Notes: generated from the letters alone by a model not told the origin. A DNA stretch of 64,000 bases from Ectobius pallidus (GCA_964059195.1 CAXKWD010000006.1:6874530-6938529), one strand, 5' to 3'; counted from the stretch's first letter, positions 10,780 to 20,340 are shown. Made by a program: numbers and translations.

Positions 10780-11123
10780 TTATGAGACATTCTATTATTG
10801 CAGAACAATATGCTGTTACTTATGTACACCGCGTTCATGTGCGGAAGCAACAGGAGGATGACCAGGTGACCTATTTACCAACCCAGACGGTAAAGCTTAC
10901 ATTTCGAAGTCAGCGACTGCCTCAATGCATTCTTCTGTTTCACCAAAAATGCCCGGTTGAGGTGTACAAGGAACGAACTCTAGTATGTTTCAATTGTGCC
11001 AAATTGAATCACAGGAATAAATTCTGTAGATCTGAACCCAAATGCCTAGGGTATGTGCTTAACAAGCACAAAGGACAGTGCACAACGGATGTCAAAATGC
11101 ATCAATTGCAGAAACGGTCTTAG
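10780..11123 (+). pseudogene. Non-LTR retrotransposon ORF1 (gag-like) fragment
   Basis: The reading frame gives TVKLTFRSQRLPQCILLF, CPVEVYKERTLVCFNCAKLNHRNKFCRSEPKCLGYVLNKHKGQC. This is the end of an ORF1 nucleic-acid-binding protein with zinc knuckles: a full C-X2-C-X4-H-X4-C knuckle, then a second one whose middle cysteine seems lost (KCLGY). Such proteins coat retrotransposon RNA in I/Jockey-type elements. Upstream (10,583-10,780) is AT-rich and untranslatable; no endonuclease or RT follows, so the fragment is isolated. Confidence 0.65.
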
Positions 11124-11187
11124 TAGTGGAGTTTTAGCGGTCACGTGGTGGGTGGCGCAAGAGGGGAAGGTGGAGGGGGAGCGGTTA

Positions 11188-11228
11188 TGACGTCACGTTG
11201 AGTGTGTCACGCGGTACCTATGACGTCA
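11188..11228. promoter_or_regulatory. Two perfect TGACGTCA (CRE/ATF-type) palindromes
   Basis: TGACGTCA occurs at 11,188-11,195 and 11,221-11,228, both inside a TATGACGTCACG context (the second reads CTATGACGTCACG), within a GC-rich segment upstream of the BIR fragment. Function as bZIP sites is inferred from the consensus only. Confidence 0.45.
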
Positions 11229-11401
11229 CGCATTTGGCTTTATGCCCATTTGGCATTAAGCCCTGGTCAAACCCTAAATAGCCCACCGAAAATATCTCAG
11301 CAGGAAGTCAATCCCTGCACACGTGCGGTCCGAAAATACCCCACCGGATGTTGTCTAGACATCTCAGGTCTTGTCTGAACATGGCACACGTCCGGGACCG
11401 A

Positions 11402-11407
11402 TATAAA
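11402..11407 (+). promoter_or_regulatory. TATA box before the BIR ORF
   Basis: TATAAA 80 bp upstream of the ATG at 11,482. Between them lies the GGCTAGCCGGCGTCGGTGGA motif (about 11,436-11,455) that recurs near 20,340. Confidence 0.45.
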
Positions 11408-11481
11408 CCCAAGCTAACGGTTTTTTAGGCCATAGGCTAGCCGGCGTCGGTGGAGAGGTCATCGTCCTGCGTGCATCCATC

Positions 11482-11722
11482 ATGGAGAGGCGTTACAGAG
11501 TTCTCAACATGAATTTGGATTCACACCGTAAAAAAACATTTGCAAGATGGCCGGTATCGTTTATTGATGTTGATAAAATGGTAAATGCGGGTTTTTACTA
11601 TACGGGTCACGGCGATATAGCAGAGTGCACGTAATATCATACACAAATAGGACAATGAGAAAAAAACGGACGATCCAGAAAATGAACATAAAAGATGGTC
11701 CCCCAATTGTACATTTTTAAAG
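11482..11722 (+). pseudogene. BIR (IAP-type) domain fragment, frameshifted
   Basis: The ORF runs 50 codons from ATG 11,482 to TAA 11,632 and reads as the first half of a BIR zinc domain: RKKTFARWP, then NAGFYYTGHGDIAEC. The second half is present downstream but in another frame near 11,665-11,720, with DDPENEH then RWSPNC. A TAA, a TGA and at least one frameshift break it, and the position of the second zinc cysteine reads Tyr. BIR proteins bind caspases or ubiquitin-ligase partners and occur in insect genomes and in large insect DNA viruses. A single short BIR in a GC-rich, TATA-led ORF cluster favours a virus-like or captured origin, but a host IAP pseudogene is possible. Confidence 0.65.
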
Positions 11723-11941
11723 AAAGGTGACGCGGGATCGGATGTCTGCGGAACGGTTGACCTCGTTGAAGACGTGTGTGGTCACGGTGCTCAAAGGCGA
11801 AATAATAAAAACTTGTTGTTTTTTATTGCAATAGTATTGACTGTATATTGCATCATCTGCACACGTGTGATGGTTAAAATAAGATGATATGCGATTGGTA
11901 GAAATAAGACGATATGTGATTAGTCAGCGGAAGGCTTTGAT
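11723..11941. other. Sequence between BIR fragment and transposon insertion
   Basis: Contains an AATAAAA polyadenylation-like signal at about 11,801-11,810 and near-duplicate GATGATATGCGATT / GACGATATGTGATT motifs. No protein recognised. Confidence 0.35.
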
Positions 11942-11945
11942 AGCC

Positions 11946-12480
11946 GGGTCATTCCATGTCAAGTGAACCAATGGAAAAACGTGACCACCTCCGATTTTAG
12001 TCATACTTGGTTGTCATGAAGTACCACCTGAGATATGTTGAAGTACAAAATATCAGATTTTTATGTGTTGTAGTTTTCCAGTTATACCCTTCTGAAATAT
12101 GGAAAAAAACCAAATTTTCTGCATAAGTGCAATCACAAAATGACGCATAAATCAAGCTGGAATTGACATAGATGAGTGGGAAAAGTATCAAAATGTAGCT
12201 TATATTATGAGCTTTAATTTGATACGTCACACGACTACTTTCGAAAAAAAAAATTTTCAAGGTTACCCAAAAAAAATTTGAAAACTGAATTTTTCAAAAA
12301 CCTATATTTTGAAAATTTTGAAACAATTCTCATAGAAACATACATATTTCAGCATCATGTCCTACAAGTTTTGATAAGGGATCGCAATGGGATCATATTT
12401 TTTTACATTTATAACAAATACTATGCACGCTGGGTAAGAATATATGACACAGAAATATTGCACTTAATTCTAAAATCCAT
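11946..12480 (+). repeat. Left inverted arm of the 3.77-kb transposon
   Basis: About 535 bp, near-identical to the reverse complement of 15,170-15,713; ORFs such as 12,278-12,598 span arm and spacer and are not conserved genes. Confidence 0.85.
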
Positions 12481-12736
12481 TCCTTTGTCCAGGGAGTTGT
12501 TTACCAACATGCATATACCAACTTGTGCAAGTGGTCAAATGGGTATGAGTAAACACAGTCTGCAAGCATGTGAGTCAGCCAGGGAATGCAAGTTGTAACC
12601 TGTTGGACCTGGCTTCAGTTGTGCCTTGACTCTCATGCAGTGTGCTTCCTTTCTTCAAAGGCTGTACAAAGACTGTATTGCTGCATGTAAAGTAGTGGGT
12701 TCAGTGATTAAAATAGGCATTGTGTATTTCCCCAGT

Positions 12737-15100
12737 ATGGCTGAAAAAGTAAGTGAAACAGCAAAGATTTTCTGCTGCAACCCTTTCAAGAAAGACAGAC
12801 ATCAGGGTGTGAAAAGAAGTGTGAGGCCTGTTACTGACTGGATGTGTGACATGTTTGACACCATTGTGGTAGGTATGAAAATTTGTGACAGTTGTAGGAA
12901 AGAACTATCAAAGCAGAAACAGGTTACAGATACAACAGATGACTGTTTAGTACCAGTAGCCAATACCACTAGGCCTACTAATGTTGATGAATCATTTGTA
13001 GCTTTAGATGTTACCTTAGAGTACCTTAATAAGTCTCTAAGCTCTCTAGAGGAGTCACCTGTTGCTAAGAGGAAGTTGCAAATGAAATCATACTGTGATA
13101 AAAAATACAGTAAAATAAAAAAATGTTTGACAGAAAAGGTACTAACAGCAGCAAGTACAAATACAGAGAAAACTGTTGACCATAAATCAGAATCATGTGA
13201 AGTCATTTGTCAGCTAAAAGAAAAGTTTCAAGAAGAAAATATAAGTGTTAGTGAAAAATTGCAAATTTTAACAGTACTACCTAAAAGCTGGTCATGCAGT
13301 GAAATACAAAATGAATTTCAGGTTAGCAACAGAATGGCAAGAAAAGCTAAAGCATTGGTGAAAGCGAAGGGTATTCTGGCAACACCAAATCCTAAACCAG
13401 GAAAGGTTTTAAATGAATCTGTGATTGAGAAGGTAATAGGGTTCTACAACAGTGATGATGTCAGCCGTCTTATGCCTGGAAAAAAAGATTTTGTTTCTGT
13501 GAAAACGGGTGACAGTAGTAGAATTCATGTACAGAAGAGGCTAGTGATGGGCAACTTGAAGGAAGTGTACGAGCTGTTCAAAAACAAAAATCCTACTGAT
13601 AAGATTGGATTTTCGAAATTTGCTGATTTACGACCTAAACATTGCGTCTTGGCTGGAGGAAGTGGTACCCACACAGTATGCGTTTGTACAGTGCATCAGA
13701 ATGTTAAATTAATGCTACAAGTGTTGAAATCCAAACAAATTACACTGAATGATGGCACAGATATAAGTAATTATAATTCCTGTTTAGCGAAGTTAATGTG
13801 TGAAGAGCCAGGCACAGCATGCCACCTTAATGAATGTCCTTCATGTCCAGGTGTAGATAATTTGAAAGATGAGTTACAGTTGCTGCTAGATAATGAACTG
13901 GTGGACAACATTACATACAAGCAGTGGGTTTCTGTTGACAGATGTAATTTAGTAACCTTCATCAAAACTGCAGATGAGTTTATAGAAACTTTGTGTGAAC
14001 AGTTGTTGATTTTGAAGAGACATTCTTTTATTGCAAGAAGACAGGCAGAATATTATAATCACTTGAAGCAGAATATTGGAGTAAATGAAGCTGTGGTATG
14101 TATGGACTTTGCAGAAAATTATTCGTTTGTACTACAGGATGAAGCCCAGTCTTTTCATTGGAACAATGATCAAGCAACTATTTTTCCTATAGCAGTCTAC
14201 TACAATGATCATAATATACACTACAAAAGTATTGTATGTATCTCTGAATGTCTACAGCATGACACCACTGCTGTTCATTTATTCCAGAAAAGGCTTATCT
14301 CTCATTTGAAGTTGGAAGTAATTAGAGATTTGAAAAAAATTTACTACTTCTCAGATGGTGCAGCTGCGCAATTTAAAAACAGAAAAAACTTTTCAAACTT
14401 ATGCCACCATGTTCATGATTTTGGAATTGAGGCAGAGTGGCATTTCTATGCAACAGCCCATGGGAAAGGAGTATGTGACGGTCTGGGTGGTACTGTGAAA
14501 AGACTTGCAGGAAAGGCAAGCCTACAGCGGCCATACGAGCATCAAATCATGACACCAGCACAGCTGTTTACATGGAGTGAGGAAAACATCGACTCCATGC
14601 AGTTCTTCTTCTTCAATGAAGCACAATACAACAAAGAGGAAAAAATACTTGCAGACAGATTTCTGTCTACAAAAGCAATACCGGGCACACAGAAGTTCCA
14701 CAGTTTCATCCCATTGTCAGATAAAGTGTTGTTGACAAAGGTATTTTCAAGAAGTGAACAGTCATCCACTTTTTCAGTGTTAGGACCACGTGTGCAACAG
14801 AGGCTGAAGCTAGCAGAAGTAAAAGGATATGTTACATGTGAGAACAACAATCATTGGTGGCTTGGTGTAGTTGTGGACAAAAATGAGACAGCACAGATAG
14901 TGGAACTGATGTTTCTGCACCCTGCAGGTCCTTCTCCATCATTTACTTTCAAAAGTGACTGTCCAAATAAACTGACTGTGCCTCTCTCTCAGATCCTCAC
15001 CCTTGTGCAACCTACATGTCCCACTGGCCGTAGTTATTACCTCTCGAAGGAAGAGATGGATGCGGCAACCATGGCTCTAGAAAATTACTGTAGACAATAA
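12737..15100 (+). CDS. DDE/D-type transposase with N-terminal zinc motif
   Basis: Intact 787-residue ORF. I chose ATG 12,737 because it follows a TTTCCCCAG acceptor-like tract and precedes the zinc motif closely; an in-frame ATG at 12,635 would add 34 residues. Residues about 15-55 have CCNPF-KDRH ... KICDSCRK (zinc site). About 195-230 carries VLPKSWSCSEIQNEF (helix-turn-helix-like). The middle holds C/H pairs (HTVCVCTVHQN; CHLNECPSC). The catalytic region reads VVCMDFAENYSF (Asp 1), IYYFSDGAAAQFKN (Asp 2) and GKGVCDGLGGTVKR (candidate third acid, or a nearby Glu). The C-terminus has a WWLGVVV block, tudor/chromo-like in look. Superfamily assignment (Sola-like) is tentative. Confidence 0.8.
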   Translation: MAEKVSETAKIFCCNPFKKDRHQGVKRSVRPVTDWMCDMFDTIVVGMKICDSCRKELSKQKQVTDTTDDCLVPVANTTRPTNVDESFVALDVTLEYLNKSLSSLEESPVAKRKLQMKSYCDKKYSKIKKCLTEKVLTAASTNTEKTVDHKSESCEVICQLKEKFQEENISVSEKLQILTVLPKSWSCSEIQNEFQVSNRMARKAKALVKAKGILATPNPKPGKVLNESVIEKVIGFYNSDDVSRLMPGKKDFVSVKTGDSSRIHVQKRLVMGNLKEVYELFKNKNPTDKIGFSKFADLRPKHCVLAGGSGTHTVCVCTVHQNVKLMLQVLKSKQITLNDGTDISNYNSCLAKLMCEEPGTACHLNECPSCPGVDNLKDELQLLLDNELVDNITYKQWVSVDRCNLVTFIKTADEFIETLCEQLLILKRHSFIARRQAEYYNHLKQNIGVNEAVVCMDFAENYSFVLQDEAQSFHWNNDQATIFPIAVYYNDHNIHYKSIVCISECLQHDTTAVHLFQKRLISHLKLEVIRDLKKIYYFSDGAAAQFKNRKNFSNLCHHVHDFGIEAEWHFYATAHGKGVCDGLGGTVKRLAGKASLQRPYEHQIMTPAQLFTWSEENIDSMQFFFFNEAQYNKEEKILADRFLSTKAIPGTQKFHSFIPLSDKVLLTKVFSRSEQSSTFSVLGPRVQQRLKLAEVKGYVTCENNNHWWLGVVVDKNETAQIVELMFLHPAGPSPSFTFKSDCPNKLTVPLSQILTLVQPTCPTGRSYYLSKEEMDAATMALENYCRQ

Positions 15101-15169
15101 ATTCACGTTTTTGTCATTGAAGAAGGGAAGGTAACATGTTTTCTGTAAGTTTTTCTTTTTGATTGTAAT

Positions 15170-15713
15170 GAAATTTTAGAATTAAGTGCAAGATTACGGT
15201 GCCATATATTCTTACCCAGCGTGCATAGTATTTGTTATAAATGTAAAAAAATATGATCCCATTGCGATCCCTTATCAAAACTTGTAGGACATGATGCTGA
15301 AATATGTATGTTTCTATGAGAATTGTTTCAAAATTTTCAAAATATAGGTTTTTGAAAAATTCAGTTTTCAAATTTTTTTTGGGTAACCTTGAAAATATTT
15401 TTTTTCGAAAGTACTCGTGTGACGTATCAAATTAAAGCTCATAATATAAGCTACATTTTGATACTTTTCCCACTCATCTATGTCAATTCCAGCTTGATTT
15501 ATGCGTCATTTTGTGATTGCACTTATGCAGAAAATTTGGTTTTTTTCCATATTTCAGAAGGGTATAACTGGAAAACTACAACACATAAAAATCTGATATT
15601 TTGCACTTTAACATATCTCAGGTGGTACTTCATGACAACCAAGTATGACTAAAATCGGAGATGGTCATGTTCAAAATTGACAAAAAATTGGTTCACTTGA
15701 CATGGAATGACCC
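15170..15713 (-). repeat. Right inverted arm of the 3.77-kb transposon
   Basis: Mirror copy of 11,946-12,480; terminal GGGTCATTCCATGTCA on the minus strand, followed by the AGCC duplication. Confidence 0.85.
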
Positions 15714-15760
15714 AGCCGCGAGATGCTTGTCTAGTCCTCAGTGTCCAACAAGCCAGGAGG

Positions 15761-16224
15761 ATGTCCACTTCGAAGCGCCCACGTAAACAGACGCCTAAGC
15801 CGACAGCCGAACTGGATACTGCCCTACAGGAGCTGATAAACTCCTTGCAGGTGACCGAGATACCGAATATTAAGATCGAACAGGCCCCGGACCAAACTCC
15901 GATGGATAAGGCCAAGATCCCTACAGTAGCAACACTGGAGAGATATACAAATATGGACATTAATATTGCGGACACGAAAATGCTGCAGGAATTGGAAATC
16001 GGGAAACCGTACCATATAAAGCAGGCACGTTCCGCTTATACCAAGTATGGGCGTCGCGTGGTTTTGGACCTTCTTAACGGCTGCTCGACATTCTTACCAA
16101 CTAGATTTGGCAAACTTACGAAAGATCAGATAAGCAGCTAAATGAGGTACACCTCTCCATCATCTATTACGGCAGAGAAATTAACCCCAGCGGCTATTAT
16201 TACCATAATGTGAAATTTGTGTGA
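15761..16224 (+). pseudogene. Small basic protein, possible OB-fold-like, one frameshift
   Basis: From ATG 15,761 the frame runs to TAA 16,139-16,141. One base off, the protein clearly continues (LNEVHLSIIYYGREI ... YYYHNVKFV) to TGA 16,222-16,224, so a 1-nt frameshift near 16,130 splits a roughly 153-residue gene. The N-terminus is basic and Pro/Lys-rich; the C-terminal half (GKPYHIKQAR, TKYGRRVVLDLL, TFLPTRFGKL) alternates hydrophobic strands and basic residues, like a small single-stranded nucleic-acid-binding fold. I recall this pattern in uncharacterised arthropod proteins but cannot name it. It shares the GC-rich block with the BIR fragment. Confidence 0.5.
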
Positions 16225-16332
16225 AAGTGAACACATAAAGGTGGGAGACATGCAAAGCATCATAATGTGAAAGCGGACGTTAATAAATATAGATGTGGAG
16301 ATGGACGTGGGGGACATGTGGACCTAGGGATA

Positions 16333-16352
16333 GCTCGTGCCACGGCACGAGC
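16333..16352. repeat. Perfect 9-bp-arm palindrome before a TATA box
   Basis: GCTCGTGCC-AC-GGCACGAGC. Its right part, CCACGGCACGAGC, recurs at 20,648-20,660 near another TATA-led ORF. Confidence 0.6.
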
Positions 16353-16377
16353 CTCGCGTGCGGTCTCTTGCAAATCA

Positions 16378-16384
16378 TATATAA
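16378..16384 (+). promoter_or_regulatory. TATA box
   Basis: TATATAA about 100 bp upstream of ATG 16,484 and 26 bp downstream of the palindrome. Confidence 0.4.
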
Positions 16385-16483
16385 GGAATGGTGCATGCGA
16401 ATCTCATCATTTTAAAGCATACATGGGCATTAACTGGTTCGCGAACCACTTGTGGTTCTTCACCTTCCCGCATAAGACACAAG

Positions 16484-16603
16484 ATGGCATTGCGGACATT
16501 CGGTGCACGTGGTGGATTATTCCCACGTATGAGTCATAATCTCTTTGCAAGCAGTGACGGATCGCGAACAGTTCCGATTGAAAGGCGTTATGGCACATTC
16601 TAA
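16484..16603 (+). CDS. Hypothetical 39-residue ORF
   Basis: ATG in a favourable context (ACAAGATGG) downstream of a TATA box, ending at TAA 16,601-16,603. The product is Arg/Gly/Ser-rich (ALRTFGARGGLF, SSDGSRTVPIERRYG). No family recognised. The overlapping frame 16,267-16,539 is an alternative, so the call is weak. Confidence 0.25.
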   Translation: MALRTFGARGGLFPRMSHNLFASSDGSRTVPIERRYGTF

Positions 16604-16839
16604 GCTTTCGTATAATGAAATAATTGCAAATACAAAATTGTTTGTATTATTTGTTTCTTGTAGTGTACATTATAAAGTGAAATTAGTGTTTCCCTAAGAA
16701 TGAGCAACCGCCACTGCACTTATTGTCTGCTTGTGTCTCCATCTACCCGTTCTTTTCGAACTATGTGTAAGTTGACAAAAGTTTGCGGGTTGCGTGTCAA
16801 TGGATAGGGGTTTGCCCATCTCTGTTTTAAAGCACCATC

Positions 16840-17235
16840 ATGTCGTATTCTGAAGTTAGTATGGATAAGCTGTGGGAGGAGATCCCAGACTCTGCGTTCA
16901 ACGAGGTGATAATCCCGGACATCGTGCCGCCGCCACCAGAGCCGGAGGAAACCATCGAGATAACGCTGCACAACGGATGGGGCGGTGCAGTGAGGAGCAT
17001 CGACTTCGCTGTAGTGTGCAAGACAATCTACGGGCACAATCAAGAGCATGTAGAGATGTCTCCAAACCTGCCATGCGGAAACACGTTGAGGGAAATGGCT
17101 GGAGATGTCAAACTCTACAGCGAAATCAACAGGTCTGTGATGGTGAGCGTCATTTTGACCGTTGCAGAGTTCCCACAGAGGGCCGCTTTTAACAATGGAG
17201 CACGAAGTGCAGCCGGGACTGCGGGACCTTCATAG
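16840..17235 (+). CDS. Hypothetical acidic protein, 131 residues
   Basis: ATG 16,840 to TAG 17,233-17,235, GC-rich against AT-rich surroundings. The N-terminus is acidic and Pro-rich (IPDIVPPPPEPEETIEITL); the middle has YGHNQEHVEMSPNLPCGNTLREM and VMVSVILTVAEF. I do not recognise a family. Immediately downstream a clean intron (donor GTAAGT at 17,250, acceptor TTTTTCAG ending about 17,333) leads to a further basic exon ending at TAA 17,434, so splicing may extend or replace the C-terminus. The gene belongs to the GC-rich small-ORF block. Confidence 0.4.
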   Translation: MSYSEVSMDKLWEEIPDSAFNEVIIPDIVPPPPEPEETIEITLHNGWGGAVRSIDFAVVCKTIYGHNQEHVEMSPNLPCGNTLREMAGDVKLYSEINRSVMVSVILTVAEFPQRAAFNNGARSAAGTAGPS

Positions 17236-17555
17236 CGCTCCAGCAAGCTGTAAGTATTAGTATCACCGACCACTTCCATTTAATTGTAATATCGTAACAC
17301 GATGCATATAGTGTATTTTTTATGTTTTTCAGACGCGCAGAAGATTTCCACAACGAGTGGTGTGGTCTAGAGGAGAGGTGCTGCTACCCCGACCACCCAA
17401 CAAAGAAAAACTACGTCAAATGCCTAAAGTTGTAAATTTAAAAATAAATGTCTAGTTTAAAAGAAAACCTGTGTAAATAACGTTTATGGCAATTGTATCC
17501 ATAAATGAGCACTGGTTAAAAAAATGGAAATCAAATATTACTTTCCTCATATGTA
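17236..17555 (+). other. Candidate intron and terminal exon of the GC-rich block
   Basis: Donor CTGTAAGTATT at about 17,250 and acceptor TTTTTCAG at about 17,333 bracket an 84-bp AT-rich intron. The exon after it reads either EWCGLEERCCYPDHP or, in another frame, RVVWSRGEVLLPRPP, and I cannot decide which is used. An AAATAAA signal lies near 17,440. Confidence 0.35.
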
Positions 17556-18591
17556 GAAAACAGACAACAGATGGTTGTAGCTGGTAAAAATGAATCTAAT
17601 TTCAAAACAGTTAAAACAGGGGTCCCTCAGGGGTCACTATTGGGTCCATTTCTCTTTCTCATCACGGCCAATGACCTACCAGTAAGTATTACTAGTAAAA
17701 CAGTTATTTATGCTGACGTTCATAACAACAGACGATACCGTAGATACAATGAAACACAAACAAAAAGATGTGATGCAACAAGCAAGTCAATGGTTTGATG
17801 CAAATAACTTGATAATTAATGCACAAAAAACAGAAACTATTACATTTAATTTACAAACACAACAAGATGAAAATAAGACTGTTAAAATTATTAGGAATAT
17901 ACCTGGATAATAAATTATATTGCGAATCTCATGCCAATAATTTATGTAAAATGCTAGCAAATATAATATAACTACTATGTAAGCTAAGATCTTGTATGAG
18001 TATTACCAAAATTACTAACACATATTATGCATTTTTCCACTCTCAGCTAATGTATGGTGTACTATTGTGGGGTGGTAGTGTGTCAGCAAAAATTGTTTTT
18101 AGATGGCAAAAAAATGTTATCAGGACTATGATGCTATGAAACCTAATGATTCTTGTAAATATGTATTTAGATATTTAAATATAATGACACTACCTGGTAT
18201 GTACATATATAGTAATCTGATATTTGCCAAAGAGAATCTTCAACACTATCAATATCGCGGAGATATCCATTCATACGATACGAGAAATAGACAGAAAATT
18301 GATACTCCCTATGTTAGACTTATAAATATTTAGATATTACTATGAATTGCCTAGTATGAATATATTTAAAAACATTCGAAAGAAGTGGTTAGTCAATAAA
18401 TCCTTCCATCACTATGAAGAATTTGATCAATGTAATAAGAATGAATTGTGCTTTTAATTATTGTATATACCTGTAAATATTTTATGTCAATATTGTATAT
18501 ACCTTCAATTATGCTATACGTTTGGTAAATTATACTGACGAATCTTACAAGTATCCATGTGCATAGACAAATAAAATAATAATAATAATTA

Positions 18592-18625
<34 letters not shown>
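17556..18625 (+). pseudogene. Non-LTR retrotransposon RT remnant with (TAA)n tail
   Basis: The RT core is visible: TGVPQGSLLGPFLFLI--NDLP (palm motif), a YAD catalytic motif near 17,710 followed by a frameshift, then WFDANNLIINAQKTETI and a late LWGGSV block. Downstream ORFs in three frames cover the thumb and C-terminus. The copy ends in an AATAATAAT/TTATTATT run at 18,575-18,626, a TAA-type 3' tail used by several Jockey-like clades. 5'-truncated and frameshifted, so inactive. Confidence 0.75.
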
Positions 18626-18628
<3 letters not shown>

Positions 18629-18660
18629 GTTTGGCGTTTCGAACAGCAATTTTTCGAAGA

Positions 18661-18916
18661 ATGGAGAAAATGAAGAAGGGGTCTGCTAATTGGGATGGGT
18701 CAGAAAAAGTATTTCTGGTTTCTTTATATACATATCATTCTTTATAAGAATGCAAATTTCGATTCCAACTACTCATTATTCATCTAAACTTGTGTTTATT
18801 TTCAGTCATTGCTGAAAGAACTCATAACAGAAGATATAGGGGTAATAGAATGCAAGAAAACTGATACCAAACAAACATTAAGAAAAACAGAACATGGGCA
18901 AAAATACATACCCGGT
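18661..18916 (+). pseudogene. Myb/SANT-like domain, two exon fragments
   Basis: First piece (from ATG 18,661) reads GSANWDGSEKVFL. After an 80-bp AT-rich spacer ending TTATTTTCAG (18,796-18,805) the second reads SLLKELITEDIGVIECKKTDTKQTLRK, then donor CGGTAAGTG at 18,915. Together they match the start of a Myb/SANT domain (ANW-sEk-fL-LvkE ... IE-KKTD), as found in Harbinger partner proteins. The domain's third helix is missing. Confidence 0.5.
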
Positions 18917-19239
18917 AAGTGTGAAATGTTTGAAATTTATTTATTTAATAGTCCACTTATAAGGGCTGGTTTCACCAGATGAGATTAAAATGTCGAGTAA
19001 TTAAACTCAAGTAAAAGTTACTCTTTGAAATTAATATCAGACAACACAATTGTGTTTCACCACTTTCATGTGGATAAATATAATATTGAGTAGTTACACG
19101 GGGTTTTGTTCCATGATGGTGCTCATCTCATACTGAAACGTGCGAATCCACCATACCTTGACCAACATTTGGTATTAACACCAGACGATAGTATGCAGTG
19201 ACAGCTGACATACAAACATAAACAAACTTAAAAATTGGA

Positions 19240-19425
19240 AATGGAAGCAAATACAAGTAGGAAGGAGAAATGGAGGTATAGAAGTCCGAACTGGCTTCTG
19301 TCCGAGAAAATGTTGTTGGTGGATCTTGTTGAGAAACATTTTTCCATATTGGAAAGTAAGAGAACGGATGCTGTTACAATGCGGCAAAAAATTCAGAATG
19401 CAAAAGAACTGCCCAAGCGTAAGTA
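19240..19425 (+). pseudogene. Myb/SANT-like domain exon
   Basis: ATG 19,240. KWRYRSPNWLLSEKMLLVDLVEKHFSILESKRTDAVTMRQKIQ is a close fit to the MSANTD3/zeste-like Myb domain start (SPNW-seEk-LL-dLV--y--ilE-KRTDAVT--qK). A donor-like GTAAGTAG follows AAGC at about 19,421. No second exon recognised in the 1 kb downstream; probably a detached transposon partner-gene exon. Confidence 0.55.
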
Positions 19426-19441
19426 GTGGTGTATTGTTCAT

Positions 19442-20340
19442 GACCCCTAAGGTGGCTTACTGAATGCAACCCGCAATACAGGGGCAGACCCCCGCAATAC
19501 AGGATGCGGTGCGGTGGCCGCGTAGGGGAAGGTGGATTAGATGGAGTGGTGGCCGCGTAGGGGAAGGTGGGGTCCTCAACTACCGGCCCGCCAAGCAATA
19601 GCACCATAGGATTTATTTAATTTGGTCATTTCCAAGATGTCAGGTTATTTCTCACTGCCCTTTGGCCACCTGGGTGCTTGCATCCTTAATGAACATAGCT
19701 CTTTTGTCCATCTGGATGCGAGCGCCCATTGCTCCGCCTGTGTAGAACAACGGCCTAAGTGTTCGACTCGTTATTGGGAGTATTGGTAATTATTTGTGGG
19801 CTTGCGCCCTTATTGATCATAGCTCTTTTGTCCATCTGGGTGCTAGCGACCTTTGCGCCACCTATGTAGAGCAACGGCCTAAGTGTTCGGCTCGTTATTG
19901 GGAATATTGGTAATTATTTGTGAGTTTGTAATATTTGCATGGTTCCAGACGGGATGCAGCCGCCCGTACAAGAATAACCGGCTTACCGCGCGTGGGGGTC
20001 ATGCACTGCACACATGCGTGGCAGAGTCTCATCTCTGCGTCCGAGAATAACACAGCCTAGCGCGGCTTGTCACATGTTCAAACACATCTCTGCCACTCAT
20101 GGTCATTTCCGAGATGTCAGGCATGCACCTGGGTGCATGCATCCTTAATGATCATAGGTCTGGATGCATACGCCACAACACCCCAAGTCGGCTCGTTATT
20201 GGGATTGATATTTTATCCACACCCCAGGTTCGAATCCTGCATCTGGTATGTATTTTAAATAATAATATTTTCCCACTTCATGTCTGGCCGTCAAGGTCAT
20301 CATCGTCTCAAGCAGTGGAAGGATAAACCTCGCTACTTAG
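19442..20340. repeat. GC-rich tandem-repeat block
   Basis: Two copies of a 22-bp GTGGCCGCGTAGGGGAAGG-type unit lie at 19,514-19,535 and 19,549-19,570. Two ~125-bp direct repeats follow at about 19,672-19,797 and 19,798-19,921 (CATAGCTCTTTTGTCCATCTGG, then CAACGGCCTAAGTGTTCG, then GGCTCGTTATTGGGA blocks), with a third partial copy near 20,135-20,205. GGTTCGAATCC, a perfect pol III B box, sits at 20,228-20,238 with a weak T-arm around it. No coding sequence. Confidence 0.6.

Larger units (their letters stand above)
11946..15713 (+). mobile_element. 3.77-kb DNA transposon, full transposase, 4-bp TSD
   Basis: Starts GGGTCATTCCATGTCAAGTG and ends with its reverse complement. It is flanked by AGCC at 11,942-11,945 and 15,714-15,717. 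Inverted arms of about 535-545 bp (11,946-12,480; 15,170-15,713) surround one long ORF. Ends, arm length, 4-bp duplication and protein all match the deleted element at 2,266-5,233, so the two define one superfamily in this genome. It inserted into the GC-rich small-ORF block, between the BIR fragment and the ORF at 15,761. Confidence 0.85.

Noticed and set aside
12802..13206. 134-codon minus-strand ORF, and others at 14,542-14,850 and 13,771-13,965
   Set aside because: Antisense shadows of the intact 787-residue transposase.
18970..19150. MITE with GGTTTCACCAGATGAGAT-like ends
   Set aside because: The second end matches too poorly and no target duplication could be found.
19672..19921. CRISPR-like array
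   Set aside because: Units are contiguous and ~125 bp long, without unique spacers, in a eukaryotic genome.
20190..20245. tRNA gene around GGTTCGAATCC
   Set aside because: Only the T-arm is tRNA-like; no A box or acceptor stem.
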